The notes under the pieces: model-generated
What the model saw: the letters and a program-made list of their open reading frames with translations, nothing else
What the model was told of the DNA's origin: nothing
Database searches by the model: none
Assembly (NCBI GenBank): GCA_028829895.1
Contig: CM054177.1
Span: 73,541,163-73,605,162 of the forward strand
From: Sinotaia quadrata
Taxonomy: Eukaryota > Mollusca > Gastropoda > Architaenioglossa > Viviparidae
DNA length: 64,000 nucleotides
Direction of reading: 5' to 3'
In this document: piece after piece, positions 12,242-23,750 of the stretch
Position numbering within the stretch: position 1 is the stretch's first letter
Layout: the number at the start of each line of letters is the position of its first letter
Made by a program: the position numbers and the translations under genes

Positions 12242-12415
12242 TCAAGAACTCATACATACGAGGATCAGATTTGAAATAGAGTAAACCAGACAATGAATAT
12301 CAAGAACTCATACATACGAGGACCAGATTTGAAATAAAGTAAACCAGACAATGAATATCAAGAACTCATACATACGAGGACCAGATTTGAAATAAAGTAA
12401 ACCAGGCAACGAATA
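12242..12415. repeat. 58-bp minisatellite, three copies
   Basis: Units start at 12242, 12300 and 12358 (TCAAGAACTCATACATACGA), nearly identical. Unit 1 differs at two sites; the third ends degenerate. Confidence 0.95.
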
Positions 12416-12740
12416 ATAAGAACGCACAGACTGACATATGTAGGTGAAAAGTTTTGAAAGCTGTTAATGGCATATCTATGACTTCGTTAAAAGGGTAGTT
12501 CCTTCCAGGTGCCTGTACCCTAAAATGATAAAGACCTTTGACCATGCAAAAGTGATGTCATTCGAAAAGTCATCAAACAAAACAAATCCGAATTGGAGAC
12601 ATTTGTGTTTGAGTACGAAGATATCATGCAGCCAGGAATCATGGGGGAGGGGTGGATGGGAATCGGAGTAATGTGTTGGGCTCCGTGGGGCTCTTAGACT
12701 GATCGGAACAGCTGTGTCTGTATCTTTGTGATTGATTAAG

Positions 12741-13040
12741 AAAGAAATTTTTAGATGCATCAGGAGGCAACATTTAAATACATCAGATAACAAAGTTTTC
12801 AATGCATCAAAAAAAAAAGAAAACAGTTTATTACAGCAGGAATCAAAGTTTTCAATATAACAAGAAACAAAGTTGTTTTTAATACATCTTACAATAAAAT
12901 CTTAGATACACCAGGATCCTAAATTATCAATACATCGTGAGAGATAGGGGGTATATGCATGAGAAAATAACTTATTAATTTACCAGGAAACAAAATCTTA
13001 AATACTTTAGGAAATAGAATCTTAATTGCAGCAATATTGC
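12741..13040. repeat. Very degenerate ~30 bp repeats
   Basis: Recurrent motifs of the type AACAAAGTTTTCAAT and ATACATCAGGA at irregular 30-40 bp spacing. This is probably an eroded array; its limits are uncertain. Confidence 0.5.
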
Positions 13041-13362
13041 TTTTCTTAAAATAGTAAATTTGGGATAGAGATATGTCAGAAATACTCCGCGATCCTAACT
13101 CTGAGACATTTTGCAATGAATAACGATTCCTGATAATAGAACGAAATCCAGGCAAGAGAAATTAAGACAAATGTAAAAGTGCAAGCGCTTTACGGTTTAG
13201 TTGTGTATTTAAGATTTTCTTTTCATTTGCCTTAAACAGCAATTAGCAGTTACTCCACCAATACGGGATACGCATAAATATTTGAATCACTGAGCACACA
13301 CGATAGTGTAAAAAAAAAACTTAAAATCACTTAGACAACCAATAGACACAACGTACAAAGTC

Positions 13363-13648
13363 AAAGAACGCGTACGAATGCACGACAGAGCCCTTCTAAC
13401 GTAATACGCGTCAGTGAATGGAACTCAAGCAAAGCGAGAGAAACTCCGTCTATAACGAAGAACGCGTACGAATGCACGACAGAGCCCATCTAACGTAATA
13501 CGCGTCAGTGAATGGAACTCAAGAAAAGCGAGAGAAACTCCGTCTATAACGAAGAACGCGTACGAATGCACGAAAGAGCCCATCTAACGTAATACGCGTC
13601 AGTGAATGGAACTCAAGCAAAGCGAGAGAAACTCTGTCTATAACGAAG
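13363..13648. repeat. 94-bp minisatellite, three copies
   Basis: Units start at 13366, 13460 and 13554 (GAACGCGTACGAATGCACGA) at exactly 94-bp spacing, with a handful of substitutions. The unit is CpG-rich (ACGCGTACG, TAATACGCGTC) compared with surrounding DNA. Confidence 0.95.
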
Positions 13649-13799
13649 AAAGATTACAAAATTTCGGGGAAGACAATCTACACAACTTAAAACTATGTCA
13701 GAAAAGAGTACCCTGAAATCATTCTGCAGGTATAATTCTGTAGCCTCTTCCCATGTGGAGTGCAAAATTAGCAGTAATGCACTTTTGTAAGACATCTGT

Positions 13800-14140
13800 C
13801 TTTTGAGGGGTGTATGTGTATATTGTGTGTGAGTGAGTGTGTGTATGTGTGTGTGTGTGTGTGTGTGTTTGTGAGTATATGTGTTTGTGTGTGTGTATGT
13901 TGTGTGTGTGTGAGTGTGTGTGTGAGTGTGTTTGTGTGTATGTGTATATTGTGTGTGAGTGAGTATGTGTGTGTGTGAGAGTGTGTTTGTGTGTATGTGT
14001 ATATTGTGTGTGAGTGAGTGTGTGTGTTTGTGTGTATATGTGTGTGTGTTTGTGTGTGTATGTTGTGTGTGTGTGTGTGTTTGTGTTTGTGTGTATATGT
14101 GTGTGTGTGTTTGTGTGTATGTGTGTGTGTGTGCATTTAA
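13800..14140. repeat. Long GT-rich array with higher-order pattern
   Basis: Imperfect (GT)n broken by TGTATATTGTGTGTGAGTGAG blocks that recur about every 75-90 bp, so there is a higher-order unit as well as the dinucleotide. The His/Thr-rich minus-strand frames are artefacts. Confidence 0.9.
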
Positions 14141-14649
14141 GTACATGTAATAATATTCTCTTCACATAACCAAAATGTATTTAACTGTATTAAGATATGT
14201 CTTCGTTCAGTAGATCCTAGTGAATTAGTGTATATACAATGATATTACCACTATAGTATAAGGAGAAAATTAAAAATTTAATGATCAAATTTTGTCAATG
14301 TATTCTGTGAGCTGTGGTACAGATTTACTGCTGCATTTGTATCATGAACGTAACTTGAGAAAAGTGACGCAACGATCGCCAAGACAATTACTTGGAGTAA
14401 CGGTGAAAGGCGAGTGCACTCGCGAACCAATCGGAGAATAAATTTCGTTGTCGTCATTTAGGATGATGACAACTTTCAGCTTGCGCCACTTTTGGGAGAT
14501 TTATGATAAAAATGGACAGCAATGTGGACAATTTTAGATAGCATAGTGAACAGAATGAAGATGAATAATTATGTCTGTCCGCTTATCCATGTTCATGCGC
14601 GTTTGGGTTGTCTGGTGGGTGAAGTAATCTGGAGATCCATGGATTAATA
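14141..14649. other. Unique DNA
   Basis: Non-repetitive; contains a modestly GC-richer block at about 14350-14500. No gene recognised. Confidence 0.35.
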
Positions 14650-14955
14650 GTACATGATTGAATGGTGTTGATATATATAGTAATCTATTGATCCATGAAT
14701 TACTAGGTAGGTGATTGAATGGTGTTGATATATATAGTAATCTATTGATCCATGAATTACTAGGTAGGTGATTGAATGGTGTTGATATATATATAGCAAT
14801 CTGCTAATCCATGGATTTCTAGGTAGGTGATTGAATGGTGTTGTTATATATAGCAATCTGCTAATCCATGAATTACTAGGTAGGTGATTGAATGGTGTTG
14901 ATATATATAGCAATCTGATAATCCATGGATTACTAGATAAATGATCAAATGGTGT
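14650..14955. repeat. 57-bp minisatellite
   Basis: Units start at 14656, 14713, 14770, 14829 and 14886, with a sixth diverged one at 14943 (core GATTGAATGGTGTTGATATA). The unit includes ATCCATGAATTACTAGGTAG. One unit is 59 bp because of an extra TA. Confidence 0.95.
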
Positions 14956-14966
14956 TGTTATATTTC

Positions 14967-15172
14967 AGCCGCCTTAAATTTTCTTTAAAAATGTTGTTAA
15001 TGTTGTGTTTCATGTCATTCAGGCCGCCTTAAATTTAAAAATGTTGTTAATGTTGTGTTTCATGTCATTCAGGCCGCCTTAAATTTAAAAATGTTGTTAA
15101 TGTTGTGTTTCATGTCATTCAGGCCGCCTTAAATTTAAAAATGTTGTTAATGTTGTGTTTCATGTCATTCAG
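14967..15172. repeat. 50-bp minisatellite
   Basis: Units start at 15021, 15071 and 15121 (AGGCCGCCTTAAATTTAAAA). A fourth, leftmost copy near 14967 has a 4-bp insertion. The three right copies are identical by eye, so they are recent. Confidence 0.95.
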
Positions 15173-15219
15173 TCCGTCGGGTTTATTTCTGTAGATTAGG
15201 AGCCGAACAACAGTAAAGA

Positions 15220-15565
15220 TTATTTAGAATTAACTATATCATGTCCGCAATGGCGTTCTTGAAGTATCGCTTCTGTGGATATTGTAGCCATGAATTTTTC
15301 TGCTGATATCGTTTGTGCTGTTGTTGATGGAAGTGCTGGCCTTTCTTCTTTTCCCCGTCTCAGTTTATTGTTGATGACTGGCCATTTATTCGGTCTTACT
15401 CTGGTATTTTCCTGTTTTTCCATTTTGTGTTTTTAGTTTTTTTATTTGTGTTTTTAACTGTTTGTGGTTTTTCTCTTGTGGTTTTGGTACTACTGGTTTT
15501 ATTGGTCTTGTTTCTACAGGAGTGTTGGCTTCGCTGAACCCTGAAATTTTGAGGGATATGCATGT
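15220..15565 (-). pseudogene. Decayed reading frame, unrecognised
   Basis: Two overlapping minus-strand frames look like one reading frame broken by a shift. The upstream frame (15565 down to 15386, no ATG) reads a Pro/Lys-rich segment with PVVPKPQEK and then a Lys/Gln-rich stretch. The downstream frame (15423 down to 15220) starts with a Met and contains RRGKEERPALP and ends near HCGHDIVNSK. They overlap around 15386-15423, where a one-base shift would join them. I see no known domain. A transposon-encoded or processed-gene relic is possible, and the tail resembles weakly a frame at 31.3-31.4 kb. Chance cannot be excluded. Confidence 0.2.
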
Positions 15566-16273
15566 TTAATTGGTTCAGTTTTGTGGTCTAGTATTGTGGT
15601 CCAGTTTTTGTTTATATATCAATATGTGTCGACTATTTTTGTTGTTGATTCCTTGGCTTCTGGTACTTGGCTTACTTTTCTTGTAGCTACTGTTCGTGAG
15701 GGACTATGTTTGATAATGGAATTGATAATTTTCTTAGGTAATGGAACAGGGTTTTTGTAATCAGAAGGAAATCCCAAATCAACACGTAGTACCTTCCCAG
15801 CTCAGGAGAGAGTGGGTGGTCCCCAGTCCGCAACTGACATATGTATTGACTTTGTGTACACAGAGGTCCATTTCTTCCAGTTGCACGTGAGAGTCACGAT
15901 ATTCTTGTGATCATTTCCCTTTCCGGTGCTGAAAAGAGCCAATGCCGGACAAAGCCTTTGTCTAAAGCCCACTGTTTATCCATTGTAGTCTCGCTCCAGT
16001 GGATCCATAGTCGAGATAACAAGAAAGGCGTGTGTTGGGGTCAAAGGTCTCATGTTGAATGAAAATAAAAGAGGATCCAGAAAAAGAACTAAACATTGCT
16101 GTATTTATTATCTACATCGTGTGCACGGGATAAAACTTTCACGCATGACTGCTCACGGTTGTACGAGATAAAAGATGTTAGTTGAGGGAGTTTTCTTCTT
16201 GTTATTGTCTATCATCTTTTATGCTCAAACTGTGAACCAGATTGTGGGATTAAAACCTGGCATTTGAATTTGG
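15566..16273. other. Unique DNA
   Basis: Mixed-composition DNA; 15780-16060 is GC-richer than average. No open frame or RNA structure that I can support. Confidence 0.35.
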
Positions 16274-16352
16274 ACAACATAACAGCATACTGAACATTAA
16301 CTGGCCCAGGGGCAACATAACAGCATATTGAACATTAACTGGCCCAGGGGCA
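16274..16352. repeat. 39-bp tandem duplication
   Basis: Two almost identical copies start at 16274 and 16313 (CAACATAACAGCATA, ending CTGGCCCAGGGG). Confidence 0.95.
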
Positions 16353-16574
16353 ACTCTGTTTTCAAAGTAGGAGAACGATGGTGGGCGTGACAGACAGCTA
16401 ACTATCTGTGAGCGAGGAGAATTACTTTTTTATTGATTCAAAGTAAACTTTGAAACAGACGATTGGAGAAAGTAACGACGACCTGTACTGGTTAGTTATG
16501 GAACACAAGTTGAATTACGTCCCTTTCTTGTCTCTGGAAAATAAAAGGAAGCACTTCCAAGGTGGTTTAAGTCT

Positions 16575-16755
16575 ACAATGCTATGTGACCCCCTACTATG
16601 CTATGCGAACTCATACAATGCTATGTGAACCCAAACAATGCTTAGTGAACCCAACAATGCTATGTAAATCCGTACAATGCTATGCCAGTCCCTATACCGC
16701 TATGCCAATCCCTATACCGCTATGCCAATCCCTATACCACTATGCGAATCCCTAA
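16575..16755. repeat. ~19-20 bp minisatellite
   Basis: About nine units, first of the form CAATGCTATGTGAACCC and then CTATACCGCTATGCCAATCC. The unit shifts gradually from left to right. The frames across it are repeat artefacts. Confidence 0.9.
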
Positions 16756-17147
16756 AGAGCCAGTAAAGTGTGGTTTTCTGCCAAATGCTGGACTTTCAAG
16801 AACTCAAGTTGGGAAAAATAAATTATCCAACCAAGGACAACAGGATGAATGTGTATTTCTATTTCTAAATTGTAATTAATTCCTATTCGTTTTACAAGTA
16901 TATATTTAAATTATTTATTATATTAAGTGAAATTATTTTTTTTAACGAAGATCGATTGCATTCTTTTATTGCTGCCTCCTGTAACTAAAATATTTCTAAC
17001 ATGCTGACAGAAACACTAAGATAAATAATTTAGTACCCCAAAAATAGTTACTGGTGATGCAACAAAAGAAGACTGACTCTTTTCAATTCGTTTTGGTACC
17101 TTTTGTTTCCCATTGCTGTGATGTGGTTGACACACAAATGTAAGTGA

Positions 17148-17330
17148 GATGCCTCAGTGCCAGTCAGGCGAAGAGACATGCGAACTGAAATGAGCGCCAT
17201 CACGACGGACGGTCAGCCGAGCAGACTGACAAAATGCAAATCCTTCATCCAGGACACACATCACCCAAACTCACTAAGGGTGGCGGACGATCAAACATCA
17301 TGGCACCATTTTGTAGACAGTTCCAAATGA
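17148..17330 (+). CDS. Small open frame in a GC-richer unique block
   Basis: Open from a TGA at 17145-17147 to a TGA at 17328-17330. The first ATG (17178) gives a 50-residue peptide beginning MRTEMSAITTDGQPSR. The block (about 17150-17310) is clearly GC-richer and more CpG-containing than the flanks and uses a mixed codon set. It also holds an octamer motif ATGCAAAT (within ACAAAATGCAAATCC). This could be an exon, a small ORF or a regulatory island. No family is recognised and no clear splice sites were found, so support is weak. Confidence 0.12.
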   Translation, partial: DASVPVRRRDMRTEMSAITTDGQPSRLTKCKSFIQDTHHPNSLRVADDQTSWHHFVDSSK

Positions 17331-18674
17331 TGTATGCTTTGTAGTTAAAATTTTTAGAGCACTGTTTCTATGTTACACGGACACAGATTAGAATTGTTAT
17401 GGAGCAGCTTGTATGTATCTAGTTGTAAAGCCTTGAACCACTTTTTCAAGGATAAACACGAGAGTAGGACCAGTAAAGTCTGACTGTGAGCAGAAATACT
17501 TTTTTTTAAAACTAATTTCTTACGTTTGTTTTATTTTGTAAATACGCTAACGGGTTATTGCCGAGTAATAAGAGATCTCATTTAGTAAATACGCTTCTGT
17601 AATTGTACGCTAGTGTTGAACTTATTTGAAATTAGTTCAATGCTTTTCTTTATAGTTTCCGTGTTAATGTATGGGAAAGAGGTCACTACTTGGTAATTAA
17701 ATCGCCATGTTTGTAGAAGTAGTTATTTGGATAGATATTGCAAAGAATATGAATCCCTCTCTGCAAGAGATCTCGCTATGAACCACCTTTGATGATATAT
17801 AATGCATTAAAGCTTGAGAATTGTTGCTTTTAATATTCGCGATTTTGATTTAGTTTCTCCTGACTCACCGGGTTGTAAGCTCCAGGATCTAGGTATCACG
17901 GTGATATATCCTGTTATGTGTTCTGCGTTCAGTGCCATCATGTCCTTAAATGCATAAATTTGTGTCACTCACATATCTGAGAGCCACCCCGCAGGGATAA
18001 ATCGTCGATAAACAGAACTCAATTAATCAGTGAAATGAGGCTCTTGACAGAGAGGCACTAGTTTTCTGGCAAGCCTTCGGGACACGACAGAAAGATTGGT
18101 TAAATCAGTCAGTCCAACTGGAAATGGCCTGGCAGTCAGAGTGTTTCATGCGGATTTTGGAAAAAAACAAATACTTCCGCAAGATCTCTAAGCACGTGCT
18201 TGATGTACGGGATTAAAAACTGTACGTCCCCTCTGACGCTCTGCGCCTTATTATGGCTGCTCTCAAATTAATATCGACCACTGTGAAATGTATATCGATC
18301 TAGAACATAAATATGTTGATACGTATAATTTCTGTCCGACAAGGTAGGCATTATCTTGCACGTATTATTCTTGGAGTTAACATGAAAGAATCGTGATAGA
18401 CATTGGGTTAAAAACTTCCTGACAAGGCGCCATGTAAAAATCGTTAAATTCTTACAAACATTTAAATGGATAGATAGACAGAAAGACACAAATGAAAAAA
18501 ATCTGACTATTTTTGAGAAATAGATATACAGAGGCAGACACAGAGACATATAGATCATCATAGAAGAAGACAGGCAGACAGCTAAACGACAAAGAGATAA
18601 GGAAACTAAATAGTTATATCTGTGCCTTTGTCTGACTCAGAGATAACTATTCAGAGATACAGAGATATATCGAT

Positions 18675-18676
<2 letters not shown>
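17331..18676. other. Unique DNA
   Basis: No repeats beyond short GACA/GATA-like motifs (18465-18560) near the next microsatellite. No gene recognised. Confidence 0.4.
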
Positions 18677-18745
<69 letters not shown>

Positions 18746-18782
18746 GATGGATGGATAGATAGATAGGTAGGTAGGTAGGTAG

Positions 18783-18813
<31 letters not shown>

Positions 18814-18835
18814 GATAGATGGACAGAAAGGCAGA
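18677..18835. repeat. Compound (GA)n-(GGAT)n-(GGTA)n-(GATA)n microsatellite
   Basis: Pure GA from about 18677 to 18741, then GGAT, GATA, GGTA and again GATA tetranucleotides. Frames across it are Ser/Leu or Ile/Tyr/Leu low-complexity artefacts. Confidence 0.95.
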
Positions 18836-19580
18836 CAAGAAGCAAACAAATTGGTGAAAAGGGGGAATAAAACAGGCAGTTTTTGGCTGGATGATTGTTT
18901 CATGAGAAACTGGAGAAAAATAAACTCTACGTTTTCGACGTATGGAAATTTTTAAAAGTATGTCGGTCAGACTGAATCAATAATAATTACAATTTAACTA
19001 TAAATTATACTTTCAACTTTGTTACTTTATAAAGAGTGGTGTCACGGTTGTACTCTGCAGTGAATTTGTAATAATCAAATCAATATTAGCATTTACTTAT
19101 AATACAAAATTCTACAAGTGTCCTTGTAGACTGTAGAGTATGGGCCACTGGTTCTATATGCATTAACTACTGTTACGCTGATATGCGAGTGCGCCGACGT
19201 TATTTCGACTCATTAAACCGAGAAATAGATTTATACAATAGGTACATAAACAGATTCAAAGAGGACAGAGAATAATCATGAGACTATCACTACAAGTTAT
19301 GATAAAGTACAAACAGAATTTACATTTCATTAATAGATACCCAAGAGACTGAACAGTTAATAAAATTTTAATAAAAGAAAATTTTAACAATCTTTAAAGA
19401 ATCAGCAGAATACATTATGCCCTAGATTCTCATCATAAATTTATTAAATCAACAATCACATTTACAACATATGAATAAAATAATAAAAAGAACGTTAATA
19501 TTTACATCACTTCACAACAATGTGCGATTAATGCTAGACAATCATTCAGTTTATCCTAGCATAGGCATTAGCAGTCAAAT

Positions 19581-19582
<2 letters not shown>
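18836..19582. other. Unique AT-rich DNA
   Basis: No supported feature. Confidence 0.4.
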
Positions 19583-19634
<52 letters not shown>

Positions 19635-19682
19635 ACACACAAACACACACACACACGCACACACACACACACACACACACAG
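19583..19682. repeat. (AC)n microsatellite
   Basis: About 100 bp of CA repeats with single ATAC, AAAC and GCAC interruptions. Confidence 0.95.
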
Positions 19683-21359
19683 CTTGGACACAGTCCTGCC
19701 TTAGGTCAAACAGAGAAACCTTTAAATAGTGGAGTAAACCCAAGCCATGTGCTTTTCCCACAACAACGACACATGGCAGGTGTGTAGGAGCCCAGATTTT
19801 GACTTAGTGTAAATCTGAAATTTTCCATGTGAATGATAAGCCAGAAGGCTTGAGAAAAAAAGAGCATATGAGATTTTTTTAAAGGGAGTCCATAAGCTAC
19901 ATTGTTACAGATTACTTTAATCCTTAGTTTTGTTGAAGGGAAGGTACCTGTTGTTTTTACATTATTTTATGATTTATAATTTTATATAGAATGTAATCAT
20001 GATAAGTTGCCATGTATAATTAATTAATGTTTATTTCAGATTAGTGAAATTGTGCTCAGAGAAAATGATTAGCCTTTATTTAAAGAGCACTAGGTAGTTA
20101 ATGTTAGCAGTCTCTGAGTACTTTATTTGTAACTTGCAGGATTTTTCACCACACATTTGGAGGTTTGCCTTTTGTAGCAATCGCTTCTATTGTTGGCAAA
20201 GGTTTGCTGAAATAAGCCATATTACGTTGCTTGGAAAACAAGGTCGATATAGACTCTGCCAGTGGCAGTTAAACTCCACCTTTGTAACTAAGTTAAGTGA
20301 AATAGTACAGTGGCCAGGAGTGTGAGAACGGCCTATAACCCTGTAGGAACTGTTGGGAACCTTGTACAAAACATTTGGTGTTGAGAACTTTGTGCAAATC
20401 TTGAGAAGAAAATTAATGAACTTGATCAGGGGAAAATAGTTAGTTAGGGGAGGCTAACTTTTCTCTGTTAGATGTTACGAGCATTGTGCTAGGTGTATTT
20501 TGTAATTGATTGATTCTGTTTATTTTCTTTATTTGTTTAATTTTCTTTTATATAAATAGTTTATTAATTTATCAGCTGTTTTGTGTTAATTCTTATCATC
20601 TCCATTTCGTGTAGAAATTCATGTACTTGCAGTCAACGCGTCTGTCATCATATCTGTCCATCTGTCTGTCTTTCCGTTTGTTTATTTGTTTGACTGTCCT
20701 GTCTGATTTTATGTGAGGACTATCCTCTGGGAGCAAAAAACGAGTCAACGGAGCGACTGACCTCAAATTGCTGTGTATTTCAAGTCGTCCATCGTACGGG
20801 GTACCAACAATAACCAACACCGTACATTTCCCATCTCTCTCTCTTCCTGCACTCACACGTAACAATATGCCACCATGCTCCAGCTAGCATTCTTCTTACA
20901 AGAATAAATTGAAAGTCATTAAATGCTTGCAATATGATACTATGCAAAATGCATTATTTCCTACGCGTGAAAACGGTTTGGAATGCAAACCAGTGTGACA
21001 AATAACAAATCTGATTCAGTGTGATTTAGCAATATATACAATTATGCTTAGTTTCACTTCCTGATTTCTTTTATTTCTTTTCACCAACGAGAAATTCTCA
21101 TTAGCCTTCCAAAATAGCTTAGGAGTCATTTGCTCAGCATTCTATTCTTTCTGCATCGTTAACGAATAGTCGCGTGTCACAGAGGGTGTCACACAAGAAT
21201 AAAAAAAGTCAGCATCTAAAGCAATTACATAACGATCTTCTGCCAGGCACAAGTTAGATCACTATAATGACGATGGAATAAGAAGACAAATACAAACCAT
21301 TTAGGTCGCTGAATGTCATCAATAGGCTTGTAAAGAGACGATCACACAGATATACAGCC

Positions 21360-21363
<4 letters not shown>
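19683..21363. other. Mostly unique DNA
   Basis: A minus-strand open frame spans 20865-20596 (89 residues). Its C-terminal half is a low-complexity Lys/Arg/Asp stretch from a GACA-like tract, so I do not call it. The region 19900-20580 has a uniform non-coding look and may be an old repeat, but I found no second copy in the window. Confidence 0.35.

Positions 21364-21402
<39 letters not shown>
21364..21402. repeat. (AC)n microsatellite
   Basis: Short pure CA run. Confidence 0.95.
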
Positions 21403-21403
<1 letters not shown>

Positions 21404-21747
21404 GTATATGTGTTATTATTGAGCAGGGCAATGCCTTCCAAAATTGGACACTAATACTCCAATACATTATCTGACAATCATTGCAATGCAAGTTTAGCAA
21501 GCAAGTGTCCTTTAACCAGTTTTCACTAACAAATTCGATTTTAAAACAAACACCTTTAAATTATAATCTCACACATATTATTTCCGAACAGATGATTTGA
21601 GCCAGAATCTCGCAGGAACACTTTCACCCCTCCCCCCACCCTTTTAACTAGATAGACGTCAGCATATTATTGAAGAGACAGTACGCTAACGAGTGCAGAT
21701 CAAATGTCAGCAGCACAAATTATCCAACATTAAACTAGTCAATGTAA

Positions 21748-21975
21748 TATATAATATGGAACTCTTTCGTCTTGAGGAAATGTGAATACTATGGAAAACG
21801 TATGCGGATTCAACGGTTAACGGGTCACAATTCATACACATTCCTGCAAAACAGCAATGGACCCAAAATTACCCATGAATTAAAAAATAGCAACACTTAC
21901 TTCTCCTTTGAGGACAGTATCCCCATCTCAATTGGGTACATCGGCATATACAATAAAGAACAGGATGAACTTTGA
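21748..21975 (+). CDS. Unrecognised open frame
   Basis: 75 codons open after a TAA at 21745-21747, to the TGA at 21973-21975. There is no upstream ATG; the first ATG is internal (KRMRIQRL). The predicted peptide is hydrophilic with a C-terminal FEDSIPISIGYIGIY segment and mixed codon use. An AATAAA lies inside the frame near its end. I see no splice sites or homologue that would turn this into a gene. It is listed only because the composition differs from the AT-driven frames nearby. Confidence 0.1.
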   Translation, partial: YIIWNSFVLRKCEYYGKRMRIQRLTGHNSYTFLQNSNGPKITHELKNSNTYFSFEDSIPISIGYIGIYNKEQDEL

Positions 21976-23394
21976 ACTGTGACAGATTACTTTGGGAGTC
22001 ATTCAGTGCATGAACATTTAGGCACTATTCAACACCAGCAAATACTCTTTCTCGTTTCATTTTTCTATTTTTAGGAAGTTCGTTTAAGCGGAGACTTACT
22101 TTGAAACAATTAAATAAATGCAGTGCTATCTCTCTCTGTATCTTTCTTGTCTGTGTTTTTCTCTCGCAGACGCATATATAATTAGTACATGCATAATAAT
22201 AAAGTACACAAAGTACGTATATATATATATATTAATTCACAATTGACAATTAACGAAAGCGTTAGGTACTTGGACTAGCTATGAATAATGCTCGAAATGT
22301 CAGCGTGACCTTAGAATACTGGACCTCAACTTGCTTGGTACAAAGCAGAATTTTATACATACATGTCAAAGGAATATTCACTTACCAAGGTAATGAAAAG
22401 TGTGTTACAAGCATTTAACAAAAGCAAATAACATTGAATGAGACAATATGTTTAACACACGTGAAACTGTTTACATGTATCGTTTAAAGCATTTATCAAA
22501 TGCAATTAGCATCAGATAAACCTTTAAGCTTAAAACAAATGAAAATACTTACTTATATGATTCCACACATTTAAAATATTCAAATAGAGACATACCTATC
22601 TTTATATTTAATACACATTGAAACACATTGTGACAAATTATTTTGCTATTGCCCCATATTTGTCACTTTTAATTATATAATTTTTAATGCATAAAATGTA
22701 CTATATTTTTCTTGCTATTAGCACTTATAATTTAGTCATTAATTCAGTAAACTACAACAATTGTTTACATGCAATAAACTATACAATAATTTTAAGAGAA
22801 TAATAAAAATATAACAAATAAAATAAAACGGCTGTAGAAAATTAGTTGTTTTATAAAAACAAACAAAAACTAATTAAAATCTACAGATTACCAATTTAAA
22901 TTTATAATAAGAACAAAATAGTATTCTAAATGAAAGGAAAACAGAAAGTGGTTTTAGCGGAATAATTTTTACCTCGTTAGTAGGCCTACTCAAAATGAAG
23001 AGTTTAATTATAGATGAAAAAAAATTCGAATTTTTCTTATCATGGGGACCTCTGTGGAAATCAATAAAGGGAGTGGCTGGAATGGGGTGGGTGGGTGCGA
23101 GATAGCGTGGTGGCATGATAGTTATGCACGCGTGGACAATCAGTATAGACAATAAAATTCTGCTACTGCCACTCATTATAGCCTACCGACAGACACCGAA
23201 AGTTGTGACGGGCAACTTCATCATCACTATCGTCGTCATCATAAGAATGGTTTTGACGATGACAATGATCAAACGAATGCTTATCTTTACGTTTAACAAC
23301 AGCTCAGCACAGTGAGAAAATTACTCACACACCGGGACAATCTAGCAGCACACAAATTGCAAATAACATTAAATATTTACTTTTAAAAGCCGAT
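21976..23394. other. Unique AT-rich DNA
   Basis: Very AT-rich between 22430 and 22950. A short run of ATC/GTC trinucleotide-like sequence lies at 23215-23275. No gene recognised. Confidence 0.4.
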
Positions 23395-23750
23395 GGAAAC
23401 AGCGCGCGGAACTCTTCTTAAATGATTAAACCTCGACACACTTCAATGCAGCATACGTCTAGGACAGTGTGCCCGCACGACGCCATTTTCTTAAGAAAAT
23501 GTTTGTGTTCCATTTATTTATCTTTTCTTTATTTGTACTTTTCCTTCTACTTTAAAAAGAAAAAGAATTCACAGCGTCTTTTTGGAAACTGCTAAATCTG
23601 CGAATGCACAGAACGAGAAAGGTGAGGATGACGTCATAGAAATGGTTCTGATCTTCCGAGTGGCAAACTGCAAATCCATTGCCTGGCAATCTCGCTGTTA
23701 GTGGGCAAGCTGCGCGAAAACAAATAAAGGGAGCTAACTTTGTCTATTCA
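23395..23750 (-). promoter_or_regulatory. Promoter-like CpG-containing island
   Basis: In an otherwise AT-rich stretch this segment has clustered CpGs (AGCGCGCGG, CCCGCACGACGCC, GCTGCGCG). It also has a perfect CRE (TGACGTCA, 23629-23636), a YY1-type CGCCATTTT (23481-23489) and a perfect 16-bp palindrome ATTTTCTTAAGAAAAT (23485-23500). The arrangement fits a minus-strand promoter with the CRE about 140 bp upstream of the ATG. This is inference from motifs only. Confidence 0.22.
23418..23486 (-). CDS. Candidate first coding exon with YY1-type start
   Basis: On the minus strand an ATG (23486-23484) sits in an excellent initiation context, AAAATGGCG, which is also the YY1 consensus commonly found at metazoan transcript starts. 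It opens a short frame, MASCGHTVLDVCC onward, that ends at TAA 23420-23418. A possible donor (GAG followed by GTTTAA) lies near the end of the frame, so an exon could end before the stop. Immediately upstream are the 16-bp palindrome and the CRE described in the next entry. No downstream exon was identified, so this may equally be a chance match. Confidence 0.15.
   Translation of the reverse strand: MASCGHTVLDVCCIEVCRGLII

Noticed and set aside
12476..12802. 108-codon minus-strand frame and a 52-codon plus-strand frame over the same place
   Set aside because: Both strands open at once, no splice or start signals, no recognisable motif; a few frames of this size are expected by chance in 64 kb.
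13613..14165. Long His/Thr-rich minus-strand frames
   Set aside because: Translation of an imperfect GT array.
20596..20865. 89-codon minus-strand frame
   Set aside because: C-terminal half is a low-complexity Lys/Arg/Asp stretch from a GACA-like tract and there is no ATG start; N-terminal half is unrecognised.
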